DNA from: Anaerolineae bacterium
GTDB taxonomy: Bacteria > Chloroflexota > Anaerolineae > Aggregatilineales > Aggregatilineaceae
Length of the DNA stretch: 64,000 nt
Assembly: GCA_018432315.1 (NCBI GenBank)
Contig: JAHDLB010000004.1
Span: 186,001-250,000, forward strand
Reading direction: 5' to 3'
Position 1 is the stretch's first letter. Every line of letters starts with the position of its first letter. This document shows positions 1 through 7,127 of the stretch, piece after piece. Made by a program: the position numbers and the translations under genes. Under the pieces are notes generated by a model. That model did not search any database, was not told the DNA's origin, and saw only the letters and a program-made list of their open reading frames with translations.

Positions 1-46
1 TGACCGGGTGACGCGCGGCGCGTCCCCGCCATCCCCCGGTGCGATC

Positions 47-76
47 CCGGCGCGGCCATTCTCCGCGCCGGTTTTT
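47..76 (+). terminator. Intrinsic terminator of an upstream off-window gene
   Basis: A perfect 9-bp stem (CCGGCGCGG at 47-55 with CCGCGCCGG at 63-71) closes a 7-nt loop and is followed directly by TTTTT. It would end a plus-strand transcript that starts before the window. No gene is supported in positions 1-98. Confidence 0.8.
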
Positions 77-98
77 CGTCCGCGCGCCCCCGCATCAC

Positions 99-128
99 TT
101 GCGTCATCGCGGCCCGCTGCGGCACAAT
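99..128 (+). promoter_or_regulatory. Sigma-70-type promoter
   Basis: TTGCGT at 99-104 and CACAAT at 123-128 are separated by 18 bp, matching the TTGCG-type -35 boxes seen repeatedly in this window. Transcription would begin near 135, which favours the start codon at 172 over the in-frame ATG at 127. Confidence 0.5.
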
Positions 129-171
129 GGAGCGCGTTCAGTTGCCGGATGTGAGCGTGTGGGAGACAGCC

Positions 172-1314
172 ATGCCCAAAAAAGTGATGGTCAGCGGGTG
201 TTTCGACCTGCTGCACAGCGGCCACGTGGCGTTTTTCAAGGAAGCCGCGGCCTATGGCGATCTGTACGTGGCGCTGGGATCGGACAAAACCGTGTTCGAT
301 CTCAAGGGCCGCCTGCCGGTCAACTCGGAGCAGGAGCGGCTGTTCATGGTCAAGGCGGTCGGCTACGTCAAGGACGCGTTCATCTCGCGTGGGTCCGGCC
401 TGATGGATTTCGTCGACGAGTTCAAGGCGCTCCAGCCGGACGTCTTCATCGTCAACGAGGACGGCCACCTGCCCGACAAGCAAAAGCTGTGCGAGGATCA
501 CGGCGTGGAATACGTCGTCCTCAATCGCAAGCCGGCGGAAGGGCTGGCCCCCCGCTCGACGACCGCCCTGCGCACCGTCAACCGCATTCCGTTTCGCATC
601 GACCTGGCGGGGGGATGGCTCGACCAACCGTTCGTCTCGAAACACTATCCCGGCCCGGTGATCACGATCTCGATCGAGCCGACCATCGACTTCAACGAGC
701 GCAGCGGCATGGCATCCAGCACGCGCAACGCCGCGATCGACCTGTGGGGCACGCGGCTGCCGCCCGGCGATCCGGAGAAGATCGCCAAGATCCTCTTCTG
801 CTACGACAACCCGCCGGGCACCACCGAGATCTCTGGCTCGCAGGACGCGATCGGGATCGTCTTCCCCGGCCTGGCAATAGCGACCTACGAGGGCGAATAC
901 TGGCCGACGCGCATCGAGCGCTATCACGATGAGGCCACCCTGCATTTCGTGGAGAGTGCGCTCTACCTGGTCGCGCTCGGCCCGCGCCACGACGATTTCG
1001 ACGTCCTCTCGGACTTACGCATCGACCGCGACAAGGCGCGCGCGCTGGCCGAGGCGACGGACGCCTGCTGGGACGCGATCCTGGCGCACGACATTCGCGG
1101 GTTCGGCGAGGCAGTGCGGCGCTCGTACGACGCGCAGATCGCCATGTTCCCCAAGATGGTCACGGAGCAGGTCAGCCGGTTGATCGACCAGTACCGCGAT
1201 CAGGCCATCGGCTGGAAGCTCTCCGGCGCGGGCGGCGGCGGGTACCTCGTGCTCGTGGCCGACCGGCCCATCCCCAACGCGGTGCGCGTGGTGGCGCGCC
1301 GGCCCAGCGACTGA
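172..1314 (+). CDS. Fused cytidylyltransferase-like / GHMP sugar kinase
   Basis: The 380-aa protein joins two catalytic modules. Residues 1 to about 130 form a nucleotidyltransferase fold with the family signature SGCFDLLHSGHVAF, as in glycerol-phosphate cytidylyltransferase and RfaE C-terminal domains. Residues about 135-375 resemble GHMP kinases of the heptose/fucose kinase type: PFRIDLAGGWLD, a modified motif 2 (GMASSTRNA), GSQDAIG, and the glycine-rich SGAGGGGYLV. It probably phosphorylates a sugar and activates it as a nucleotide sugar; the substrate and nucleotide cannot be read from sequence. The ATG at 172 is chosen because GGGAGA lies 5 nt upstream. Downstream is a convergent gene only 2 bp away. 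Confidence 0.75.
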   Translation: MPKKVMVSGCFDLLHSGHVAFFKEAAAYGDLYVALGSDKTVFDLKGRLPVNSEQERLFMVKAVGYVKDAFISRGSGLMDFVDEFKALQPDVFIVNEDGHLPDKQKLCEDHGVEYVVLNRKPAEGLAPRSTTALRTVNRIPFRIDLAGGWLDQPFVSKHYPGPVITISIEPTIDFNERSGMASSTRNAAIDLWGTRLPPGDPEKIAKILFCYDNPPGTTEISGSQDAIGIVFPGLAIATYEGEYWPTRIERYHDEATLHFVESALYLVALGPRHDDFDVLSDLRIDRDKARALAEATDACWDAILAHDIRGFGEAVRRSYDAQIAMFPKMVTEQVSRLIDQYRDQAIGWKLSGAGGGGYLVLVADRPIPNAVRVVARRPSD

Positions 1315-1316
1315 CC

Positions 1317-3092
1317 TCAGCGGACGGCCCAGATCAGCGGGACGAGCGCGATCACCACGACGAAGATCACCAGCGTCAACAGCCCGCCGACCCGGATGAA
1401 ATCCACGAACCGGTAGCGCCCGACGCTGTAGACGATGACGCTGGCGGGCTCCAGCGGGGTGATGAACGACGTGCTGGCCGCCAGCGCGATCGTGATCGCG
1501 AACGGGCGCGGGTTGTAGTCGAGCAGCGCGGCGGTGTGCAGCGCGATCGGGACCAGCACCGCCGCCGCGGCCTGGTTGGACATCGGCTGGGTGAGCACCA
1601 CCGCCAGCATGAAAAACAGCCCGAGCAGCGCAACTGGGGACTGCTTGAAGGGCAGGTCGATGATCAGGCCGGCCAGGTATTCCGCGGTACCGGTCGCCTG
1701 CATGGCCCTGCCGAACGCCAACATGCTGCCGATCAGGATGATCGTCTTCCACTGGATGTTGCGATACGCTTCCTCCGGCGTGATGCAGCCGGTCAGGAAC
1801 ACGAGCAGCGCGCCCAGCATCACCGCCACCGCGATCGGCAGCAGGCCGAGCACGGCGGCCAGCAGCGATCCCGCGAAGATCGCGCTCGACAGCAGCGCCC
1901 GCCGGGTATCGTTCCAGGGCGTGTCGATCACGTCCAGCACGCGGAAGTACCGCTCGGTTTCCATCAGGTGCAGGTTGTCTTCGGGGATGGAGATCAGCAG
2001 GACGTCGCCCAGGTTGAACACCATCCGCCCGATGCGGCTGTAGCGGAGGATGCCCGCGCGGCGCACGGCCAGGATTTGCATCTGGAAGCGCTGGCGCAGC
2101 CTGAGCCCCTTGATGGTGCGCCCGACCAGCGGCGAGCCGGGCAGCAGCACGACCTCGGCCATGCGCGCCGTGCCGTTCCTGACGTACTCCTCCAGCTCCT
2201 GGATTTTGCCGCTGATCTCCACGTCCGCCAGGTAGGGAAGCTGCACGATGTCCGCGCGCGGCCCCTCGACCAGCAGCACGTCGCCCGCCTGCAGGACCGT
2301 CTCGGCCAGCGGCTTGAGGTGCTGCGCGCCGCGCTGAAGCTGGAGCATCCCCAGCCCCTTGTTGTTCTTGAGGATCGCCTCTTCGATGGTCTTCCCGGCG
2401 ACCGGCGACCCGGCGGGGACGATCAGCTCGGTGAAGTACAGGTCGGCGTCGAACGGCGAGGAATCCTCGCGGTCGGCGTCGCGCTCCGGCAGCAGCCGCA
2501 TCCCGACAGTCGCCATATAGGCCAGCCCGACGATCAGGATCGGCAGCCCGACCGGCGTCAGCTCGAACATGCTCAGCGGCGCCAGGCCGTGCTGCTGCAT
2601 CAGGCCGCTGACCACGAGGTTGGTCGAGGTGCCGATGAAGGTCGTCGACCCGGCCAGGATCGCGGAGAAGGCCAGCGGCATCAACAACCGCGACGAGCTG
2701 ATCCGCAGGCGATTCGCCAGCCCCAGGGCAATCGGCAGAAAAAACGCCGCCGAGGCGGTGTTGCTGATGAAGGCGCTCATCACCGCCGGGGCGACGAGCA
2801 TCACGACGTGCACGCGGCGCCTGCTCTGGCCGACCAGCGCCAGCAGCCGCTGCCCCACCAGGTCGATCAGGCCGGTGCTGACGAGCGTCTCGGTCAGGAT
2901 CAACAGGCCGAGGATCATCAGGACCGTCTCGCTGCCAAAGCCGGCGAACGCGTCGGCGGGGTCGAGCAGGCCGAGCACGATCAATGCTAGCATGAGTCCC
3001 AGCGCGGTCACGTCGGCGGGCACCCATTCGTAGCTAAACAGGGCCAGCGCGATGAAAAACAGCAGTAGAAACAGCGCGATATCGAGAGTCAT
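1317..3092 (-). CDS. SLC13 (DASS)-family permease with RCK_C domains
   Basis: A 591-aa membrane protein predicted to import or exchange anions such as dicarboxylate, sulfate or citrate with Na+. Hydrophobic segments fill residues 1-190 and 390-591. SNT motifs typical of the family occur at residues 110-112 and again as GTSTNLV near 154-160; MSNQAAAAV and ITPLEPASVIV lie in the second half. Between the membrane halves, about residues 207-275 and 300-365 are two RCK_C (TrkA_C) domains containing AGSPVAGKTI and PGSPLVGRTI, thought to be cytosolic ligand-binding regulatory modules. Substrate is not determinable. A TTGCGG-18-TATCAT promoter lies upstream. Tail-to-tail with the kinase fusion. Confidence 0.85.
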   Translation of the reverse strand: MTLDIALFLLLFFIALALFSYEWVPADVTALGLMLALIVLGLLDPADAFAGFGSETVLMILGLLILTETLVSTGLIDLVGQRLLALVGQSRRRVHVVMLVAPAVMSAFISNTASAAFFLPIALGLANRLRISSSRLLMPLAFSAILAGSTTFIGTSTNLVVSGLMQQHGLAPLSMFELTPVGLPILIVGLAYMATVGMRLLPERDADREDSSPFDADLYFTELIVPAGSPVAGKTIEEAILKNNKGLGMLQLQRGAQHLKPLAETVLQAGDVLLVEGPRADIVQLPYLADVEISGKIQELEEYVRNGTARMAEVVLLPGSPLVGRTIKGLRLRQRFQMQILAVRRAGILRYSRIGRMVFNLGDVLLISIPEDNLHLMETERYFRVLDVIDTPWNDTRRALLSSAIFAGSLLAAVLGLLPIAVAVMLGALLVFLTGCITPEEAYRNIQWKTIILIGSMLAFGRAMQATGTAEYLAGLIIDLPFKQSPVALLGLFFMLAVVLTQPMSNQAAAAVLVPIALHTAALLDYNPRPFAITIALAASTSFITPLEPASVIVYSVGRYRFVDFIRVGGLLTLVIFVVVIALVPLIWAVR

Positions 3093-3130
3093 GGCGCGAG
3101 TTGGCTTCCCTCCGTGGCCGCTCCGGGATC

Positions 3131-3160
3131 ATGATACCGTGTTCGGGGCCAGGGCCGCAA
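3131..3160 (-). promoter_or_regulatory. Promoter of the SLC13 permease gene
   Basis: Read on the minus strand: TTGCGG (3160-3155), 18-bp spacer, TATCAT (3136-3131), about 40 bp before the permease start codon. Confidence 0.5.
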
Positions 3161-3274
3161 AGGGCCGCCACCCGGCACAGTCAGAAAATCAGTAGATCAA
3201 GCGAAAATCGTCACAAACGGGACCGCCCACCCGGTTTTAGCCGTATGATAAGGGTACCTAAAGGGGAGGCGGAC

Positions 3275-3484
3275 ATGAACAATCGCACCATTCTGGCAAA
3301 TGCGTATATCGTCTGGTTCGTCATCGCGTCGCTGGTGATGGCAGTCGTGCTGGCGATGGCCTTCGAGGATGAACCGCTGGGGTTGTGGATCGTGGGCCTG
3401 GTCGCCTACGTGAGCCTCGTGCGCGGCGCGGCGTGCTGGTTCTGCAAGCGCAGGCGGGAGATCCTGGGCCAGGAAACGCCCTGA
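3275..3484 (+). CDS. Small membrane protein of unknown function
   Basis: A 69-aa protein with two hydrophobic segments (about residues 10-30 and 35-52) and a basic, Cys-containing tail (CWFCKRR). I do not recognise a family. The start at 3275 is supported by a strong ribosome-binding site AAGGGGAGG at 3261-3269, and a TATGAT -10-like box sits at 3244-3249, so the gene is probably expressed from its own promoter. An ATG 58 codons upstream is in frame but precedes that promoter and lacks a comparable site. Neighbours (permease, tRNA) do not hint at function. Confidence 0.6.
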   Translation: MNNRTILANAYIVWFVIASLVMAVVLAMAFEDEPLGLWIVGLVAYVSLVRGAACWFCKRRREILGQETP

Positions 3485-3512
3485 TCGCCATCACCGTCTG
3501 AGCGCGCCAAAC

Positions 3513-3540
3513 AAAAACCCGGCAGGCGTGCGGCTGCCGG
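3513..3540 (-). terminator. Terminator of tRNA-Arg
   Basis: On the minus strand the hairpin CCGGCAG/CTGCCGG (arms 3540-3534 and 3525-3519) is followed by TTTTT (3517-3513), 11 bp beyond the tRNA 3' end. Confidence 0.75.
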
Positions 3541-3550
3541 ATTTCGCTCG

Positions 3551-3625
3551 TGGTACCCCCACCAGGACTCGAACCTGGGCCTCTGCCTCCGGAGGGCAAC
3601 GCTCTATCCTCTGAGCTATGGGGGC
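3551..3625 (-). tRNA. tRNA-Arg (anticodon CCG)
   Basis: The minus strand folds into a 75-nt cloverleaf. The acceptor GCCCCCA/TGGGGGT has one G-U pair. The D stem is GCTC/GAGC. The anticodon arm TTGCC-CTCCGGA-GGCAG places CCG at positions 34-36. The T arm is CCAGG-TTCGAGT-CCTGG. The CCA end is encoded (3553-3551). It reads CGG codons. Its own promoter and terminator flank it. Confidence 0.95.
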
Positions 3626-3636
3626 GTGTCGAGTAA

Positions 3637-3664
3637 ATTGTACCAACATTGGTCAGGACGTCAA
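3637..3664 (-). promoter_or_regulatory. Promoter of tRNA-Arg
   Basis: Minus strand TTGACG (3664-3659), 16-bp spacer, TACAAT (3642-3637); transcription would start about 5 nt before the tRNA 5' end at 3625. The -35 box overlaps the stop codon of the adjacent EthD-YbaK gene. Confidence 0.7.
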
Positions 3665-4500
3665 GGCTGCGCCTCGCCGCTCGCGGTTTCTTCCCCGGCG
3701 TCCGCGCCATCATCCGGCGGCTGCAGCATGGGCGCGACCTCGGCGCGGCTGGCGTGCTGCAGCACCTTGCTCTCGATCCTCAGCAGCGCGTTGATCCCGC
3801 CGCCGCCCGCATATACCACGTCATACGCCAGCACTGCCGGGTCCATGAACGCGGGCATCGGCGTCTTGAGGCCCACCGGCGGGACGGTGCCCACCGCGTA
3901 GCCCGTCAGGTTGAGCACCTGGTCGGCGTTCGCCAGCTTGACCTTCTTGCGGCTCACGTTCAGGCGGTCGGCCAGCCGGGTGTAATCGACCAGCCGCACG
4001 CCGCAGCCGTACACCAAAAACGGCTGGTCGTCCACCAGGAACAACACCGACTTCACGATCTGGTCGGGCTCGACGCCGAGCGCCTCGGCGGCTGCCGGGA
4101 CGGTGGGCGTCGGCGCGCCGGGGTAGACGATCTCGGCGGCGATGTTGTGCTCGTTGAGGTAGGCTTGCAGGTTATCGGGCCCCAGCGGCTTGTCGGTCAG
4201 CTCGTCGGACGCCTCGACGAACAGCAGCTCGACGACGTCCCCGGCGTACTCCATCAGGTCTTTGCCCGCCGCCACGCCTTCCGGCGAGGTCAGCGCCGCG
4301 TCGAGCATGTCGAAGGTGGGGAAGGCCAGCTCCAGCACGCGGTAGAACGGCGTCTCACCCGCCGGGCCGCCCACCACCGCGCCAACCTGAATCCGCTGGA
4401 TGCCGGGCATCTTCTTGAGCAGCGCCAGGTTGCGCGTATACCGGATCTCGAAGCCGGGCTTGTTGGCCGGGTGCCTGAACAACAGGACAAGTTTTACCAT
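3661..4500 (-). CDS. EthD-domain / YbaK-type aminoacyl-tRNA deacylase fusion
   Basis: The 279-aa protein has two parts. Residues 1 to about 100 look like an EthD/dimeric alpha-beta barrel domain (opening MVKLVLLFRHPANKPGFE, then the YRVLELAFPTFDMLDAAL strand-helix). Residues about 112-255 match the YbaK/ProRS editing domain, which hydrolyses mischarged aminoacyl-tRNA: IVKSVLFLVDDQPFLVYG carries the conserved Lys, and VGTVPPVGLKTP is the glycine/proline-rich active-site loop. The tail is acidic and low-complexity. YbaK domains normally stand alone or sit in ProRS; joining to EthD is unusual. A TATAAT box at 4554-4549 (minus) suggests its own promoter. The role of the EthD half is unknown. Confidence 0.8.
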   Translation of the reverse strand: MVKLVLLFRHPANKPGFEIRYTRNLALLKKMPGIQRIQVGAVVGGPAGETPFYRVLELAFPTFDMLDAALTSPEGVAAGKDLMEYAGDVVELLFVEASDELTDKPLGPDNLQAYLNEHNIAAEIVYPGAPTPTVPAAAEALGVEPDQIVKSVLFLVDDQPFLVYGCGVRLVDYTRLADRLNVSRKKVKLANADQVLNLTGYAVGTVPPVGLKTPMPAFMDPAVLAYDVVYAGGGGINALLRIESKVLQHASRAEVAPMLQPPDDGADAGEETASGEAQP

Positions 4501-4561
4501 CGATCACGTTTCCATCGTCTGCGTTGGGCCGCGAAACATACCAGCGGCATTATACCGCAGT

Positions 4562-4951
4562 TCAGGCGTCCCGCCGGAAACTGTGGCCGAAGATCACGCC
4601 GACCACGAACGCGATCGCCACGGCCTGCCACGGCTTGGACTGGACGGCATGCGTCGCGTCGCCGGTGATCTGGTCGATCGTGTGCCCGTGCAGGTACACG
4701 GCGGCGCGCTCCAGGCTGCGCGAAAGTTGCTGCGCCTGCCGGATCGTGAAATCGTCGCCGGAGCGAAACGCCTCGGCGCGGATGCGTTCCGCCGCCGAGA
4801 TCAACTGGTCGGCGGCAGTCTCTTTGGTCGCGTAGACGCGCTGGAGCACCGTCCGGCGCGCGTCGCGCAGCGGCAGGCGCGCCCAGGGCGCCGTGAAATC
4901 GTCGCCGGGGTCCGCCGGGCCGGGGCCAGCGTTCGGATCATTCGGGTTCAT
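4562..4951 (-). CDS. DUF883/ElaB-like membrane-anchored protein
   Basis: A 129-aa protein with a Pro/Gly/Asp-rich N terminus, an amphipathic helical middle (about residues 28-95) and one C-terminal hydrophobic segment introduced by QSKPWQAVAIAFVVGVIFG and ending in RRDA. This architecture resembles ElaB/YqjD (DUF883) proteins, which anchor ribosomes or other partners to the inner membrane; the match is by pattern only. The start at 4951 is preceded by GAGGAG; a longer in-frame start at 5044 lies beyond the divergent promoter and is rejected. Divergent from the glycosyltransferase gene at 5032. Confidence 0.65.
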   Translation of the reverse strand: MNPNDPNAGPGPADPGDDFTAPWARLPLRDARRTVLQRVYATKETAADQLISAAERIRAEAFRSGDDFTIRQAQQLSRSLERAAVYLHGHTIDQITGDATHAVQSKPWQAVAIAFVVGVIFGHSFRRDA

Positions 4952-4972
4952 GGGAATCTCCTCGCCGTCTCG

Positions 4973-5001
4973 TTGCGGCATCGTTTGCCTCGCATTATAG
5001 T
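4973..5001 (+). promoter_or_regulatory. Promoter of the 5032 gene
   Basis: TTGCGG (4973-4978), 17-bp spacer, TATAGT (4996-5001). Predicted transcription start about 5008 falls after the first in-frame ATG (5005), so the ATG at 5032 is the likely start. Confidence 0.7.
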
Positions 5002-5031
5002 CTGATGTTGCATACGAGAGGCAACTTCCCG

Positions 5032-7047
5032 ATGACACACCCACCCCGCGCGGTCCGGCTTCTGCTGGCGGCGCTGCCCCTGCCGGTCGCCGTGCTGCTG
5101 TACGGCTACACGGTCCGCCTGCCGTTCTTCCTGGATGACGGGCCGAACTTCCACTTCGTGCGCCACATCGACGGGCTGGAACAGTGGGCCGGGTCCGTCG
5201 CGTTCGACTACTACCGCCCGCTGCCGTTTTCGGTGTGGAAGCTGGGCGAGATCGCCCTGGGCGGGCACAGCCCGGCGGCGATGCACCTGCTCAACGTGCT
5301 GTGCTTCGGCCTGGCGGGCGTCCTGCTCGGCCTGGTCGCGCGGCGGCTGGCGCCCGGCGCGCCCACCCACAAGACCCTCGCCGGGACGATCGCCGGGCTG
5401 GCCTTCGTGACCTTCCCCTTCAACTACCAGGCGGTGACGCTGGTCAGCGGGCTGTTTCACCTGCTGTTCGCGCTGGGGCTGGCGCTCTGCATGTGGCTGG
5501 CGCTGCGCTGGCTGGACGGGCGCGGCGGCGCGCTGACGCTGGTCGCCTGTTGGATCGCGGCCTTTGCGGCGGCCTTCAGCCACGAAAACGCGCCGTTGAT
5601 CGCCCCGCTGGTGGCCGGGGTGGCCGCCGTGGCGTGGCGGGAGAACCGCGCGCCGCTGGCCCGCGTGGCGTGGGCGGTCGTCCCGCCCGCGCTGATCGCG
5701 GGGCTGTATACGCTGCTGTGGTTCACCGTGCCGCGCACGCACGCCGGCGAAGACCTGATCTGGAGCCAGGGCGTCCGCCTGTCGCTCGCGCAGCTCAGCC
5801 AGGGGCTGGCCTATCCCGCCGTCGCCGTCGCCGGGTTGTTCGTGGACGGGCAGACCGTCGAGGCGACGCGCGTGCTGCTGCTGGTGGCGGCGGTCGTCGC
5901 GCCGGTCGTGATCTGGGTAGCGTGGCGGTCGCTGGCGGCGGGCGTCGTCGTGACGTTCGGCGTGGCATGGTACGTCCTGGCGCTGATCCCCGCCGCGCTG
6001 TTCCTCGGCGCGGATTACGTGCTCGGCTCGCCGCGCCTGATGCTGGTCGCCTCGCTGGGCGGCGGGCTGGCCTGGGGCGTAGCCGGCGCGGCGATCGTCC
6101 GCGCGACGCGGGCGCTGCGCGGGCGCCGCCGCTGGATGCTGTGGGGGCCGCTGGCCGCGCTGCCGCTCATCATCGCGCTGAACTTCCTGACCATGCGCCG
6201 CCACGACTTCCTGCACCTGGGCGCGTTTTCGTGGCGGCTGTACGACCTGCTGGGAGCCGCCGACATCGCCGGGCAGGACGTCCTGATCGTCAATTCGCCG
6301 AACTACCTCGCGCCTAAAGAGCCCACCTTCCTGCTCGGCGCGGAGGGCGCGACGTTCATGCTCAACGAGCTGGGCTACGAGCAGCCGTACTGGCTCAACA
6401 CCGGGCGGGACTTCCCCGAGGCGAACGTCGACGCGCTGGCCTACCGCCAGACGATCAAGTACTTCAGCCGGACCTACGCGCCTTACCGGGCATTCGTCGA
6501 GGGGCCGGAGCTGATCGCGCGGCTGGGCGCGGCGTCGCGCCTGTTCACCACGCAGTTCGACGGCGCGCGCTTCCTGCCGGTCTACAGCGGCGGGGCCAAC
6601 CTGCCCGGCGCGGATGCGCCGCTGGTCCGCTTCGACGCGGTCGGGCTGGCGATCACCGAGCTGGAGGCCGCCTTCTCGCCCGCGCGGCAGGTCGTGACGA
6701 TCCACGCGCGCTGGCGGCTGGACCAGCCCGCGCCGGTCAAGTACTTCATGCACGCGTTCTGTAACGGCGAGCTGGTGGGGCAGGCCGACGGCTACGTCTG
6801 GAACGATCTCTACCCGTTCAGCGCGTGGCAGCCGGGCGACATCCAGACCGACATCCGCGAGCTGTGGCTGACCGGCAGCGCGACGCCGGACTGCCTGCAC
6901 CTGCTGACCGGCGTCTACTGGGAAGCCAACGCCGAGCGCCTGGCGGCCATCGACGCGGCGACGGGCGCGGAATACGCCAACGGGCTGGTGCCCATCCCGC
7001 TGGCGCGCGTGACGGACGACCTGATCCCGTTCCCGCCGGGCGAATAA
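5032..7047 (+). CDS. Polytopic GT-C-like membrane glycosyltransferase or related protein
   Basis: A 671-aa protein with about ten hydrophobic helices in its first 400 residues, then a roughly 260-residue soluble C-terminal region predicted outside the membrane. The first external loop has an acidic pair (FFLDDGPNFHF), in the place where GT-C/PMT-type enzymes keep catalytic acidic residues for transfer from lipid-linked sugars. No closer family assignment is possible by eye. The start at 5032 follows from the promoter position and a GAGAGG site upstream. Monocistronic: the next gene has its own promoter. Possible role in cell-surface glycan or glycoprotein assembly is inference. Confidence 0.6.
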   Translation: MTHPPRAVRLLLAALPLPVAVLLYGYTVRLPFFLDDGPNFHFVRHIDGLEQWAGSVAFDYYRPLPFSVWKLGEIALGGHSPAAMHLLNVLCFGLAGVLLGLVARRLAPGAPTHKTLAGTIAGLAFVTFPFNYQAVTLVSGLFHLLFALGLALCMWLALRWLDGRGGALTLVACWIAAFAAAFSHENAPLIAPLVAGVAAVAWRENRAPLARVAWAVVPPALIAGLYTLLWFTVPRTHAGEDLIWSQGVRLSLAQLSQGLAYPAVAVAGLFVDGQTVEATRVLLLVAAVVAPVVIWVAWRSLAAGVVVTFGVAWYVLALIPAALFLGADYVLGSPRLMLVASLGGGLAWGVAGAAIVRATRALRGRRRWMLWGPLAALPLIIALNFLTMRRHDFLHLGAFSWRLYDLLGAADIAGQDVLIVNSPNYLAPKEPTFLLGAEGATFMLNELGYEQPYWLNTGRDFPEANVDALAYRQTIKYFSRTYAPYRAFVEGPELIARLGAASRLFTTQFDGARFLPVYSGGANLPGADAPLVRFDAVGLAITELEAAFSPARQVVTIHARWRLDQPAPVKYFMHAFCNGELVGQADGYVWNDLYPFSAWQPGDIQTDIRELWLTGSATPDCLHLLTGVYWEANAERLAAIDAATGAEYANGLVPIPLARVTDDLIPFPPGE

Positions 7048-7062
7048 ATCACGCGGCGGTGG

Positions 7063-7091
7063 TTGGCCCCTGGCCCGGCTTGCTTTATACT
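7063..7091 (+). promoter_or_regulatory. Promoter of the vanW-like gene
   Basis: TTGGCC (7063-7068), 17-bp spacer, TATACT (7086-7091), with the start codon 37 bp downstream. Confidence 0.65.
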
Positions 7092-7127
7092 GGAAACTAT
7101 CGTGTTGGAATAGGAACGGGTGTAACC

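Noticed and set aside
1015-3027. 670-codon minus-strand frame overlapping the SLC13 permease
   Set aside because: Same-strand alternative frame; the other frame carries membrane helices and SNT motifs.
4948-6900. 650-codon open frame antisense to the 5032 membrane protein gene
   Set aside because: Composition dominated by Arg, Gln, Asp and Pro as in other antisense frames here; hydrophobic helices exist only in the sense frame.
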